The notes beneath the pieces were generated by a model that was not told where the DNA came from, searched no databases, and worked only from the letters and a program-made list of their open reading frames with translations. 64,000 nt of DNA from Blepharisma stoltei (Eukaryota > Ciliophora > Heterotrichea > Heterotrichida > Blepharismidae). Numbering within the stretch: the stretch's first letter is position 1; each line of letters begins with the position of its first letter. Positions 18,906-30,605 of this stretch are shown piece by piece. Location of the stretch: positions 1,054,001 to 1,118,000 of the forward strand of contig CAJZBQ010000005.1 of NCBI GenBank assembly GCA_914767885.1. The letters are read 5' to 3'. The position numbers were made by a program, and so were the translations under genes.

Positions 18906-20937
18906 ATGGACATCAACTTAAGCAAAGACGAGTTAGACAGGCTTAATAATGCTTTAAAAAAGCCTGAATTCGTGACACTGCTAAATGAATATGTTGATGA
19001 AATTTCTGACCCAAAAAACAGAAAAGAATACGAGGATTATTTAAAACAGCTGGAAGGTAATGGAGAATTACCAAATGGAAGAGTTTTGATTAGGCCGGGA
19101 CCTGGATTTTGTATTAAAACTTCGCTTAAAAGTAAAGGAAGAACTATAAAAGGATTTATTAACATTTGTAGGGCGAATGAAATACAAGCACCTTCATTAG
19201 AGAGAAAGGAAAAAGGCGGGACATGGAGCGTCCCATATGCAATGGGGCATCCGAGGCATGATAAAGATAAGCGAGGAGATGTCTGTTTGACTCTTGATTG
19301 TGCGTATAACCCGATGGCTTTTGAACTAGCTAAAAATTCTCAATCTGCCTCTTCGTGAGCGAGCCAAACCATTTGAAAATCTTTATTTTCTAAAAAACAC
19401 CATCTCTAGGAGTAAGCAAAATTTTTTAGCAATTATTATTATAATGAAATCTCCAGCTAATTCTGTTTAATTTTAGCAGCTTAAGTAAATTAATTTTTAC
19501 TTTTTTTTTTATAAAATTATACTATAAAAAAGATTCAAAAAAAATTAATACCAACCCAAATAAAATTTTTGCTCGTTCACTGAGGGTGAGAAGTCAACAA
19601 TTTTTGCAATTATTATGTGAAACTGCGATTTAAAGCAGGCTTATATTATATAAACTTAAAATTAAATACAAAAATAATATTAAATTCATAAATTTTTTTA
19701 GATAAAAAGGTGTTTTTATATCATTTTTTATTTTTTAATATCCCATCCTTAAAGCAGCTGCAACAGTTTTGAAATCTCAAGGTGAAACAGTTAGCGAAGA
19801 TTACAAGTTATTAAAAAAATTAAAATGCAAAGGAGGAAGTCCTGGTAGTATCATGGTCAATGAAATGAGAATGAAAAATCCAAATCTCCCTCAAGAAGAA
19901 AGGCCTCAAACTTATAAGCTGTCTGAAGAAGGGCCAAAATTATATAAAGAATTGGTATCTACACAAATGAAAGCGAAAGAAGAAGAAAAGAAAAAAGAGA
20001 CAGAAAAAGAAAAAGAAAAAGAAAAAGAAGAAGTCGAAGAGCCTAAAATTGAAGAAAAAAGATCAACTGGGATTGTGAAGCCTAAATATAAAATTGTTTA
20101 TACATCTCCTGTGGATTTAGGTGACTTTTTGGATTCCCGAGTAAAAGGTATAAAAAGACCAAAAGAAGCAATCGTGACAATTGATGTGCCATTTATGGAA
20201 AAAATTAGTGAGGCCAAAATTGATGTGCAGGACAAGCTATACCATTTTATTTTAATTATTATTTATTATTTAATTAATATTATTTATTTCTTGAATATTT
20301 CAAAGCATATCCCATAGATATACTTATTTTTGGTGTCAATAATTTATATTATTTAGAAGTCAAAATTTCTTACTCAGTTGATGAAAACAATGCCAATGCA
20401 AAATTTGATAGAACAAAAAAGCAAATGAAAATCACATTGCCAATTATCCCAGGGCCAGAGCTCCCAGAAATAGTGCCAAACGATATTCCTGAAATCGTAA
20501 ATGATGAAGAAGAAAATAATAAGCCTAATGAAGAAATAGTGCAACTACAAGAGCCGAAAAATGCAGAAAATATTGTTGAATCACAGAAATCTACAAATCA
20601 TAAAGAAGAGCTGGGAGGAGCAGAAAATAATTTTTTAAAAATAGTAAACGATGAAGGAGAAAGTAAAGCTGAAGAAAATACTGAAAAAGATGAAAAAATT
20701 GAAATTCCTGAAGATTTAAATTTAAAATGGAGTGAAGAAAGGCAAGAAACTGATAAAAATGAAAGGAAAAATTTAGTTGAAGAAATTAAAAGTGATGAAT
20801 TAGAAAGAGTTGAGAAAGAAGTTGAGGAAAATAGTGATATAAAAGAAGAAGCCTGTGAAGAGCCAAAAGTTAAAGAAATAATCCAAACACCTTGCTGCAT
20901 CCGGCTGAAAAGTCAATTGCTGTATCAGCTTTTATAA
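18906..20937 (+). CDS. PIH1-domain protein, Kintoun/DNAAF2-like
   Basis: PIH1 proteins work with Hsp90 in cytoplasmic pre-assembly of axonemal dyneins. With IESs 19331-19749 and 20240-20295 removed the frame is 518 aa. PIH1 domain: GRVLIRPGPGFCIKT, FINICRANEIQAPS, WSVPYAMGHPRHDKDKRGD, VCLTLDCAYNPMAFELAK. After an acidic/Lys-Glu linker comes a CS/p23-like beta domain (YKIVYTSPVDLGDFLDSR, NNLYYLEVKISYSVDEN, NANAKFDRTKKQMKITLPI), then a long acidic low-complexity tail. The order PIH1-CS matches DNAAF2/Kintoun. I chose ATG 18906 (MDINLSKDEL) over an upstream in-frame ATG at 18864 because the latter overlaps the divergent glutamate-receptor gene. Confidence 0.87.
19331..19749. other. IES 15 (419 bp) in PIH1 gene, carries a BogoMITE-like element
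   Basis: TAAA at both edges; join gives MAFELAKAAATVLKSQ. A MITE with CTCTTCGTGAGCGAGCC and inverted GCTCGTTCACTGAGGG ends fills 19348-19590; the last 160 bp are AT-rich. Confidence 0.8.
20240..20295. other. IES 16 (56 bp) in PIH1 gene
   Basis: TA 20240-20241 and 20296-20297; join gives DVQDKLYFKAYPIDIL. Confidence 0.8.
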
Positions 20938-21700
20938 GTTAAAATAATACACAAGCAATTTACTCTCAATTTAAATAAAACTTAAATATTAAATAATCAG
21001 TAATAAATGGCTTCTAACTAAAATCGAAAATTTTTAGCGAATTATTATAGAGTTCTTCTTTATTTTACAAGAATTAATTCTTTATTCTTACTCTTTCCTT
21101 TTAATTGGAATAAAAAATCCTGATTAATAGGTATTATTAAAAAAAATTAAATATTAATTCTCTATAAAAAGCTAAAAATTAAAAAATAGAAATTGAGACA
21201 ATATTTTGGAATTTTAATTTATTTTATGAAGAATTAATTCAAAAATTATTCAATTCGGTTTGAGAACTGTTTGAATATTCTATTTGTAATTTCCAATTCT
21301 AAATTCGATTATCACTTAATTTAAACTCCTTGATTCTTCTTGTATAACGGTGCGGGTGGTCGTCTTTAGAACCTAAATGCCTCAGCTCAAGTAAGAACTC
21401 TCTTTCCAGCACACCTAGTGGAGTATCACAACTCCAGGAAACAGTCTCTTGGTCTCTCAGACTCTCAAAAGGAACTAAAGTCCCTTTATTAGACCGTTAG
21501 AAGAACTATGACCTCCAAGGTTCTGCCATTTTAAATGTGAATTTCCAATTATATTAGGGTCCACATATAAATTTCAGTATTGAAAAAAAAATTGTTCCAA
21601 TTAAAATCCCAATTCAAAAGAGGCGAAGTTAATAGCTTTCTTTTATTCCCATGTCAAATATGGCATTGCTGGCTTAAAAATACAGCTTAAATATTTTCAA
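20938..21700. other. Intergenic with nested MITE family 2 copy
   Basis: A MITE of the TTTAATTGGAA type spans about 21090-21640 and is split by a GC-richer block at about 21330-21530. No gene seen. Confidence 0.6.
21090..21640. mobile_element. MITE family 2 copy with nested insertion
   Basis: Ends CTCTTTCCTTTTAATTGGAA and the inverse around 21590-21640 (GTTCCAATTAAAATCCCAAT). The middle 200 bp (about 21330-21530) is GC-richer, unlike the rest of the element, and looks inserted. Confidence 0.55.
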
Positions 21701-22085
21701 ATGGCAAACTGCGAGGTGGATTTTTTTGAATTTTGCAAGTTGAATGATAAGATTGAGGCTCTTCAAGATTGTATAGTACGTAGCACGTCTTTTATTTGTG
21801 AGTTTTTCCCAGAAGACATTTTCTCAGCACTATCAGTCGTATTGGTCAGCAAAACTATATTTTTGTCAAAATGCCTAACAAAAAAAGCCCAAAATTCCCA
21901 AGATAAAAATATGCAGCTGTATAGCACGATACAGGGTTTGAATAAAGCAGAATGAAATAGATATGTCAAGAGCTGAGCTTTGAGCACAAAAAGAAGCATT
22001 AAAAAATATGATGCAAGATTTGGAAAAACAAACTGAAAAATTCAATCAATGGGAAAGCAACATCAAGCATTTATTCCCTGCATAG
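21701..22085 (+). CDS. Small coiled-coil protein, probable one-base frame error
   Basis: No family recognised. ATG 21701 opens a frame of mixed character (CEVDFFEFCKLNDKIEALQD). From about 21955 the frame that continues best is a different one, reading NEIDMSRAELWAQKEALKNM and MQDLEKQTEKFNQWES before TAG at 22083; this has Trp-TGA and coiled-coil spacing. Removing one A from the AAA at about 21949 would join the two (GLNKQNEIDMS). The original frame instead runs on to 22130 with poorer composition. Homopolymer error is my preferred explanation. Confidence 0.4.
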
Positions 22086-22243
22086 TTTGGAATCCTTCTA
22101 TGGCTTCAGGCCGAAAATATCTTAATTTAATGTAAATAGCTTTTTAAGAAAATCCAAAATAAACCAAAAATGAAACTTCAGAGACACAAGGATCATTCAT
22201 TCAAATTTCAGTAGATGAATTTATTTTATTCCACAGGAATAAT

Positions 22244-23221
22244 ATGAAACCAAAAATCCAGAATTCGAGAGGTCACTTTGAGCTTCGTCACAAACTTGAA
22301 ATCGACCATCCAGAATCTTCTTTTACTTACAAGTCCCCAGGCAGCGTAAAAGGAATTCGAAGTCCTGACTTGCGGACTCAAAGTTTAGCAGATCCTCATA
22401 GAACTGGAAAATCCCCCAACTCAGCAAAAAATCCAAGGGAAAAATTTCTGAAGGCAAAACCGCCTGAAAATAAGCAAGAAACTTCTTTTGAGGCTCCTTT
22501 TAAAGTCATAGAGCCACCAAAAAATCGCATTAAAAAAACAATCGAGAAAATCACCCCACACAAAAATAATTTTTCAGTTTACGATCCCACAAATGAAAAT
22601 CAGAATTCATCTGCTTTGGGAGCCAAAAACCTGAAAATAGAAATCGAGACTTTAAAGAAAATAATTGGTTCGCTTAAAGTAAGCCACAAAGAACAAGAAG
22701 AAACGCTAGTTTTTCAGCTGCATCAGCTTCAGCAAGAAATAATGGAATTAAAAGCTGAATTTGCAGAAACTATAGGGTTCTTGGCTCAAATTATAGTAAA
22801 ATATTTAGATAAGCATACTCCACGAGCGATAAGTGAAGAAATGCTTACCAAAATTCAAGAAAAGCAAGAAAGATTAAAAATAGACTTAGACTCAGTAATA
22901 AAATCGATTTCTGAGTCTACAAACACAAATATTTCAAGAAACACTAATCCATTTAAAAGAGACTCAATTGCAAGCTTATCAAGCACTGGTCATTTTCAGT
23001 CTTTTAACGAAAGCTTTCATTTTCCATTAATTTCCAGCCCAATTAATCGCACTTTTGAGGTAATTTCACTTTATGATTATCACCCAGTGATAGAAGACCA
23101 CTTAGATTTTCAAGCTGGAGAAAGAATTCAAGTGACAGAGATGCTTGATGAGGAATGGTGAATTGGAATTCTACGTGGAAAATCTGGGAAATTCCCTAAG
23201 GAATTCGTTCTGAACGATTAA
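22244..23221 (+). CDS. SH3-domain protein with central coiled coil, 325 aa
   Basis: Residues 1-110 are basic and Pro/Ser-rich; about 125-190 form a coiled coil (IETLKKIIGSLKVSHKEQEE, QLHQLQQEIMELKAEF); the C-terminal 55 residues are an SH3 domain: ISLYDYHPVIEDHLDFQAGE (ALYDY equivalent), then DEEWWIGILRGKSGKFPKEF with the conserved WW pair and the FP. The second W of that pair is TGA (23159), one of the best proofs here that UGA means Trp. SH3 domains bind proline motifs in signalling or membrane/actin remodelling. No IES or intron. Confidence 0.82.
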
Positions 23222-23341
23222 AAACTTTTTTATTTTTGCCTGACTCTATTAATGACCATTACTGATTTTTGCATTTTAAAATTAAAATTGGTTTTATCCA
23301 GTGAACATAAGTTAGAAATAAGCATATTAGTTAATATGTGT

Positions 23342-24121
23342 TTATATATACAACTGAACGTTGTTTTTCATGATTTGGCTAAGAGACTGCATACAGACGT
23401 AGTTTGCTCAGCAAGCTCGCTCATAGAGCTGCTGATTGTTGACGCTATTGACACAAGCAAAAGACGGAACCTCAAAGTGGTTCTGCGCGTTTTGAAATTT
23501 TTGAATGTCATCCTGAGCAACCGAACTCAAGTTATTATTCCAATTTGGCGCACCATGCATCACTGCACCTACAGGGGTTTGAAAACTTTGGCCACAAGGC
23601 TGATTTTGAGCCCCTGGTAAGCTCATAAATGTTTCGCCTTCTTCACTGAACGGCTGATTCATGAAACATTTTTTGATTAAAAACTCTACAACTGGCTTTT
23701 CCTTGATAATTTTCTTTACAGACGCAGTAATTCTGAGATTTTCTGGCCTGTATTTGTTGTATTTCCTTAATCCTTTGCGAACTGCGCTGTAAAAACGATT
23801 TTTAATTGAGTTTTCAGTTCTACCTGGAAGGGTTTTTGCTATCTCTGTTCAGCAATTTCCGTATTTTCTTTGGTACTCAAAGAGAGTTTTGTCTTCTTGA
23901 GCTGTCCATGGGAGTCTTTTTATGGCTGGATCGATATGATTGTTTCATCTCTCACGGCATTGTTTTCCCGATTTATTAGGAAATCCGTACTTGTCTCGGA
24001 GAATATTTGATACGTCTGACCATCTAGCGGTGCCTATTTCTAAGACAATCTCTTGAAGCGCATTGTCTTCCTACATAAAATCTACCTCTTCTGTCCAAGG
24101 CTTTCTTTCAGTGATTGACAT
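23342..24121 (-). CDS. R2R3 Myb transcription factor-like protein
   Basis: DNA-binding protein with two Myb repeats. With a 15-nt intron (24071-24085) removed, ATG 24121 gives 254 aa. Repeat one: KPWTEEEDNALQEIV..RWSDVSNIL...GKQCRERWNNHIDP; repeat two: RLPWTAQEDKTLFEYQRKYG, CWTEIAKTLPGRTENSIKNR. The three spaced Trp of the first repeat and the W/W-like pattern of the second are present; two of the Trp are TGA. The C-terminal 130 residues are Gln/Asn-rich, typical of activation or disordered regions. The RPWT/NHIDP/PGRTENSIKNR pattern resembles c-Myb/MYB3R and plant R2R3 Mybs. Confidence 0.87.
24071..24085 (-). other. 15-nt intron in the Myb gene
   Basis: Minus strand GTAGATTTTATGTAG; removes an in-frame TAG and gives PWTEEEDNAL. 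Confidence 0.9.
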
Positions 24122-25127
24122 TTTAATTTTGTATTTACTGACAATTATGTAGTTCTAAAAGTAAACATCAAGATGGCGATTTATCGAGAATTTTTATTAA
24201 AGAAAAAATTCTAATATGCTTCTCAGCATTGCTAGATTGTATTTCTAGAAAATTCTGAATATTTTATTAAGAAGAAATGGTAAAAAGCAATAAATATAAA
24301 ATTGGTTTAAAATTCATATTTAATGAACAAAGACTAATTATGGCTTTCTAGAAGGGCCTTGGAATTTATAATTGAAGACATAAATTATTTTTTTAACGTT
24401 TTAATAAAACTAGCAATTTGAGAAAAAGGGCGACTTGCTCTTAAAAAGTCAGAGTTTTGAATAAGTAAGGCTGTTTCAAATATATATCGATTATAGTTTT
24501 AGAATCCCTTTTAATAAAACTCCACAGAATTCAGTGTAAGTAGGAAAATAATTCTCAGTTCTCTCAATGGATGTTGAAAAAGGGTGCATTAAATGATGAC
24601 TATGCCTGTTTCGTGAAATGATTAAATTCTCTTAAAATTAGCTTTTTAAAGTATAGTCTTTTGGATTTCTTAAAAAAATTAATCAAACTTAAAATGCTCT
24701 TAAGACCATTTTAGACAACGTTACATTTTATCAATATTAGATAAAAATACATAATTATTTTAATACCCGAAATTTATACTTATTTAAATATTTAACCGAA
24801 TTCCTATAAGTTTTAATATTCACATCTATATGAAAATAATTATTTATTATTTTAATTGCTTAACTATTATTTTCAGCGGCATATAGGAGTTAATTAATTT
24901 AATTAACTGCAATTTTAAACTTTTTTACTTTTCATAATTCATTTTCTGAAAATTATTAAATTAATCATTAGCTTTCTTTATTAATCTTTATTAAAGCATT
25001 TAAATTCTCTTATTGTTTTTGTATTTATTTTGCTTTCCAAAATAAATTTTTAAAAATTTCCTTTAAAACTTGCAGTATTTTCTGTTTGCTTTACAAAAAA
25101 ATCCCTGAAACTTAAAATCATGCAAAA
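24122..25127. other. 1-kb AT-rich intergenic region
   Basis: Separates two divergent genes (Myb and cyclase). No ORF with protein-like composition, no known MITE end. Unusually long for this window; could contain an IES without recognisable ends. Confidence 0.5.
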
Positions 25128-28100
25128 ATGGTTTCAATAGATTCAACTAGGCGTACAAGTCTTGATATAAAAGCATTAAATTCGTATGAAGAGGCCAACC
25201 AGCCCACAATCAACCCGACAGGCTCGCACGAACCAGAGAAAAAAGCTAATCCACCTAAGCAATCCGTAAGCCTTAAAGGCTTGGCTTTATTGATCTTAGA
25301 TCATTGATTTACAACTACTTTTATGCTAGTCCTCACTGTATACGCTTTATTTGGAGACAGTTTTCGTGCCCTTTTGACATCCCAAGATGCAGATGACGGA
25401 TTTTATATAGTCACAATTATATGTATCAGCTTTTTTACATTAGAAATAATAGTAGCTTCCTTTGTGAAGGAAGATTATTTCTTATCATTTTTCTTTTGAC
25501 TTGATGTAATTTCTACTATATAGCACAAGCTATGATTTGGCCCGGCTATTTCATTGATTTCTGACTAGTTTAGGAGCTATTTTTGTCATTTTCGAGTGAT
25601 AAGCCAACTCTCAATTTATTAACCTTTTTATAATTGGTATGTGGAGCTGGCTTGCCTCCTTAAAGTGACTAAAATAAACAATCTGTATTGATTGGGTCCC
25701 TAGACGGAGTCAAAGCCAAATTAATGCTCTAATGATATCCCTAATCACTGATATTGGCTGAGCATGAGATGCCATGACTGGCCAAGATAGAACTGGAAAA
25801 GCTTCAAGTACGTCAAGTCAGTTCTCTCAAGCCAGCAGAGCCTCACGAGCAGGGACTAGGGCTGCCAGAATTGTCAGGCTGATTAGGGTCATCAGGCTAG
25901 TCAGAATTGCAAAACTTTACAAACTATCACAGGTCGCTAAAGAAAAATTACTAAAGAAAGACGAAATTTTGCTTAAAAGAGGAAGAGTTGCATATAGAGG
26001 CAACGAAAATCCTCTTGGGGATCTCGAAATTATAGAATCTGAAGCATTTATAAATGAAGACTCTGAAATCAACTCAGTTTCTGCAAATTTTTCAAATTCC
26101 CACGCAAATCGATCAAGAAGAAGGACAACTAGAAAATCATCAGGAGCTCCAAAGCTTAACCCTAGAGACAGTACTATTCAAGACTTAGAAGTCCCTAGCT
26201 CCTCTATTTCATGAGTTAGCAAGACATCAGAAAAAATTTTTTTAAAAGAAAAACTACTGCGAAATAGCAAAAAATATTTTTAAAATATATCTGATAACTA
26301 CCATGATGATATTTATATTTATTTATTATAAATTTTAAATGCCTTATTCAGAAACATAAATTTTTTAAATTTTTACTTTTTCTGCTTTCCTTTCAAAATT
26401 AAGAAAAAATGTTGTGAGGAGTAAAGAAAGCAAGGTGGGCAAAAAATTGTCAGAATTAACGACAAAAAGAGTAATTATATTATCATTGCTAACTGTTGTT
26501 ATCTTACCATTATTTGAATCCCAGCTGTATTATGACGATAACGATTCTTATGAACTCGGTCTTCATTTGATAATGAAAGAAATCGATGATCAAGAGGCAG
26601 CAACTAGAGTTGGCAATTTCTATGTAAAAGATCATAAAAATATTGACACGCCAATAATATTAGTAATTGTTGGGGAATATTACAATTGAAGCTCTGATAC
26701 CAATCCTGCTGATCTCAGGGCGGAAGAGCTGGGAGTTTATACTTTGTCTGAAGATTACATGAATACTACCATTGATGGAGTTTCTATGTTTGATTTGAGA
26801 AATAACACGAAAAGACAAGCAGGACTTGATATTGGAATCACTTTATTTGTCTGCCTTGTATTAAGCTTTTTTTCATTAGCCTTTTCTAACTCTACTCCCA
26901 ATCTTGATTGAACGATTCTATATAAAATTTTCTGGAAAATCAACTCTGTCCTTACTTGATCAGTAGCTGCATATTTGCGAATTTTTTATAAATCGGCTAG
27001 CTATTTTTTATAATAATTAGTGGCAATAAATTACAAAGTGTAGTGCAAAAATATCAAAATATTGACAATTAGCTATAAATGAATTCAGCTCAATTTTCTG
27101 ACTCCAATCGCAATATATCTCTTTTTTCTAAAATAGTGTGATTTTTAAACAAAAAATCATATAATTTATTTTTTAAATTTTTTCTCAAACTTGTATATAC
27201 GTCATTTAACCAAAGATGTGTAAGGATGCACAGGATTTAATTATAGAGCCCTTAGAATCTATGATCCTTACAGTTCAAAAAATTTCAGAAAATCCTGTAA
27301 AGGCAGCCCAGGAACAAGAAGTTGAAGAAGTCACTCGAAACATGGCTCTCACCAAAAGTGAGCTGTTAAAAGAAAAAACAAAAAAAAATGCAAATTTAGA
27401 AACCAAAATCCTAGAAGAGACTTTTATTAAAATTGGCGCATTATTAGCATTGGGATTTGGGGAAGCAGGCTCCGAAATTATCGCTAAAAATGTAAATAGA
27501 AGTGGTGGAGAAATCGACCCATTAATCCCAGGCAAAAAGCGGCTCTGCATTTTTGGGTTCTGCGATATCCGTCAGTTTTCAGAAGCTACTGAAATACTAC
27601 AAAAAGACGTCATGATTTTTGTCAATGAAATTGCCAAAATTGTCCATCAGACTGTGAATAATTATTCAGGGTCTGCAAATAAAAATATAGGGGAGGCCTT
27701 TTTAATAGTCTGAAAATTCCATAGAGAATCTGTATTAGAAGATTCTTTGACTGGGGAAGTTTCATTAATAGATAATCACCATACCAATGATTTGGCTGAC
27801 ATGGCAGTTGTTGCATATTTGAAAACAATTGCGGAAATCAATAAAAGTCCTAAAACACTGGCTTATCAAAAACATCCAGGCCTAACGGCAAAAATGCCTG
27901 GATTTTGTGTGAAGATGGGCTTTGGGCTCCATCAAGGATGAGCAATTGAAGGAGCGATTGGGAGTGAGTTTAAAATTGACGCGTCATATTTGTCACCAAA
28001 TGTAAATTTAGCGTCAAGATTAGAAGCGGCGACTCGACAGTTTGGAGTGCATATATTGGTGAGTGATGCTTTATATAGGGTTTTCAATGAATTTTCTGCA

Positions 28101-28664
28101 GAAATTAGGACTCTTTATGTATTAATCCTTTAAAGTTTTAAAAAAAAAAAGGTAAAAATATTATATATGGCAGTATATAATATTTGTTCAAGCCAAACCC
28201 AGAAAAATTTTAGAAAAGTCGATAGAGTTACTGTCAAAGGCAGTAAAGTGCCAATTGAGCTTTATACTGTAGACTTAGACCTAACTGCTCTTGAAGTCGG
28301 AACTGACACAGAGGATACTTTTACGGACCTAAAAGAAGCCCGAGCTTTTGCTCACATTAAGAGAGAAAGATTGAATGATGCAGTAAAACACAAAAATTAT
28401 AGAGTTTATAGATTGTTTACAGACGATAAAGACCTTAGAGCTATGAAGAAAAATATTTCAAAGCATTTTATGCACTGGTTTTCAATCGCACTTGAAGAAT
28501 ATCTAAAAGGAGATTGGAGCCAAGCTGCAATCGATTTTTCGAAAGCACAGGTTTATAAAAATGGAAAAGACGGCCCAACTGAAGTAATACTTGAGTTTAT
28601 GAAAGAAAATAATAATGTTCCTCCTCCAGATTGGTCTGGATATCGTATATTGCATGATAAATAG
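25128..28664 (+). CDS. Ion-channel/adenylyl-cyclase fusion (ciliate type)
   Basis: Ciliates have nucleotide cyclases fused to a voltage-gated-channel-like module. With four IESs removed the frame is 928 codons. Residues about 60-195 are S1-S4-like, ending in an Arg-rich voltage sensor (RAARIVRLIRVIRLVRIAKL); a membrane helix at about 325 and another at about 450 enclose a 100-residue extracellular-type segment; a linker (KDAQDLIIEPLESMILTVQK) leads to a class III cyclase catalytic domain from about 570 (RLCIFGFCDIRQFSEATEIL, NKNIGEAFLIVWKF, NVNLASRLEAATRQFG, DRVTVKGSKVPIELYTVD). The first metal-binding Asp is present; the second, usually Asp in GDAF, is Glu here. Whether it makes cAMP or cGMP cannot be settled by eye. 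Many Trp are TGA. Confidence 0.87.
25519..25735. other. IES 17 (217 bp) in channel-cyclase
   Basis: TA 25519-25520 and 25736-25737; join gives FWLDVISTISLITDIGWAW. Confidence 0.82.
26255..26399. other. IES 18 (145 bp) in channel-cyclase
   Basis: TA 26255-26256 and 26400-26401; join gives FLKEKLRKNVVRSKESK. Confidence 0.75.
26893..27220. other. IES 19 (328 bp) in channel-cyclase
   Basis: TA 26893-26894 and 27221-27222; join gives SLAFSNSKDAQDLIIEPLE, placing the helix-linker boundary as in related cyclases. The first 110 bp of the IES happen to stay open in frame. Confidence 0.75.
28116..28175. other. IES 20 (60 bp) in channel-cyclase
   Basis: TAT at both edges; join gives SAEIRTLYNICSSQTQKNF. 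Confidence 0.8.
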
Positions 28665-28877
28665 ATTTAATTTTAGTTAAAAAGATGTGAATAAAGCAAT
28701 TTTTGGAAACATATTAATATTAGCATAGGCGATACAGTTACTTTGACTTAATATAATTTTTTAAAATTTGATATAATAACAAAAATTATTAAGAATAAAA
28801 TAAGTTTAAAAGCCCAAGAAATATCTCTTTTCGTTCGGCTGTCTCTTGTGTTAAAGTAGAAAAACAGCTATATATAA

Positions 28878-30318
28878 ATGGATTCCAGCCTTCTTGAAAA
28901 ATCCAATAAATTAATCGAGCCTCTCCAACATGAACTGAGTGAGGAGGAAAATCTGCATTGATGCTTTTTCCGTCATTTTTGACGAAAAATATTATAATAT
29001 TAAAAAAATAAAAAATGTATAAAACAGCAAAGTGAGTTATGAAAAACATAAAGTTCATTTTTACCAAAAGACAGGTGGAAAAAAACCTAAAAATTATATG
29101 CATTCAGTAGTAAATGAAACTAAGCAGAGAGATTGCAGGGGACATTAAATATAGCAATATTTTTTTTGTCTTGTAACTAAATTTAAATAAGTTATCTCTA
29201 ATAAATGAGCAAATAGTATAGTGCATGTGATATATAATTTTTATAAGAAAAAGATAAAAGCGTGAAATTAGAGCATACGAAATAAATTTATGAATAACTA
29301 TTTATCAATACACAAAATGCATGTATAAAATTTTAAAAAATTTTGCATTTTAAAAAATTGGCATAAAAAACTTCCAGGATTTGTGATCGGGCAAAAATAG
29401 GCTGAAAAATCCAAATAAAAAAAGTGCAAAAAACTAAAAATTATATGATATGCACAACACTCTTTGTGCATTCATTTAGAGATATCTTATTTAAATTTAG
29501 TTAGAAGACAACAAGAGTATTGCTATTTAATGACCCTGCTATCTCTCTGCTTAATATCATTTGCTACTGAAGATATATATGCTTTATGCTTTTATACACC
29601 TGTATTTGTGCAAAAATGAACATTATGTTTTTTACAACCTCTTTTTGTAGTTTTTTACTTTTTTGTGTCTTTTTTAATACTAAAAAAATTTTTTGTCACT
29701 TTTTACTGAAAAAAAAGACAAAAAGTATCAATGCAGTTTTCTATCTTCCCGCACGAACTCCTTGACTTAATTAACGGCAATAGAGAATGGGAACACCTTG
29801 GTGAGGACAATGGTGTTGAATCAGATCGCATTATGACTGAATCTGGGATCCAGCTAATAAAAGCTATTGGACTCATCAACAGACAACCTCAACAGATCGT
29901 TGATGTCATTTGCGACTACCAGCACAAATCTGAATGGGATGATATGTGTGTGGAAAGCCTTATGGTCCAAGAGTTCGATCCAAATTATAGAGTCCTTTAT
30001 CAACGCTTTTGGGCACCATGGCCAATCAGCCATAGAGATTTCGTTTTTGCCTCAAAAGTTTCAAATGTTGGTGAAGATATTATTATTACCGCGAAAAGTG
30101 TAGAAACTGATTTGGTTCCTGAAAAAAGTGGAGTTGTCAGAGGAAGTATTAACACCTCAGGATTTTATCTCCAAAAATTGGGCGAAAATTTAACAAGAGT
30201 TACTTATTTGGTTTCTGTGGATCCTAAAGGAAGCTTGCCATTGTGGGTTGTTAATCAACTTGGGAAAAAGCAATGCCAAGTACCGTATAAGCTGAAAGTA
30301 AGGCTGGGAGATGCTTAA
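28878..30318 (+). CDS. START-domain lipid-transfer-like protein 1, split by foldback element
   Basis: START domains are hydrophobic-cavity folds binding sterols or phospholipids. Exon 1 is ATG 28878 (MDSSLLEKSNKLIEPLQHEL); the rest resumes at 29755. Removing 28932-29754 at the shared GAACT gives 205 aa, exactly the length of its neighbour at 30898, with gap-free alignment. Landmarks: WEHLG, TESGIQLIKAIGLI, DYQHKSEWDDMC, RFWAPWPISHRDFVFASKV, GSINTSGFYLQKLG, SVDPKGSLPLWVVNQLGKKQ. This is the first of four START genes in 8 kb, a tandem family. No targeting signal seen; probably a cytosolic single-domain protein. If the cell uses the nearest TAs instead, 4 residues are lost but the frame holds. 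Confidence 0.8.
28932..29754. mobile_element. Long-TIR foldback element in START gene 1 (823 bp including one repeat)
   Basis: Flanked by CATGAACT (28929-28936) and CACGAACT (29752-29759), i.e. an 8-bp duplication with one mismatch and no TA. From both ends the sequence is an imperfect inverted repeat for roughly 270-300 bp (GAAAATCTGCATTGATGC versus GAAAACTGCATTGATAC; further in, AAACATAAAGTTCATTTTTA versus AAACATAATGTTCATTTTTG; TAAGCAGAGAGATTGCAGGG versus TAAGCAGAGAGATAGCAGGG). No transposase ORF. Confidence 0.8.
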
Positions 30319-30605
30319 TCAATAATTTAGATATGCGTAAAATTATGATAATTATTTCAGTATAAATAAATTTGTATTACTTCATGCTCTCATCATTAAA
30401 AACTTACTCTCGTCTATTAAATGGGCATGATTTATAATATTTTAGTTAATTTTTAGCAAAAAAATTCTATATCAAATTGCTTGCTATCCATAAGTTTTAC
30501 CGAACATAAATTTAAAAATATTTTGCTATTAACAAGAGTGGGAGCTAGGAAAATATTTTTCACATGAAAAATTAGCATTTTCATGTAAAATGCAGTCATT
30601 TTCCT

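Noticed and set aside
26893-27005. Reading through into the IES as a third membrane helix of the cyclase
   Set aside because: The frame stays open for about 110 bp by chance, but the TA-TA join gives FSNSKDAQDLIIEPLE, matching the helix-linker boundary of related cyclases, and the total frame closes only with excision.
28789-29103. Minus-strand 104-codon hydrophobic ORF
   Set aside because: Its 3' part is antisense to the first exon of START 1 and the rest lies in the foldback arm; hydrophobic only because of AT-richness.
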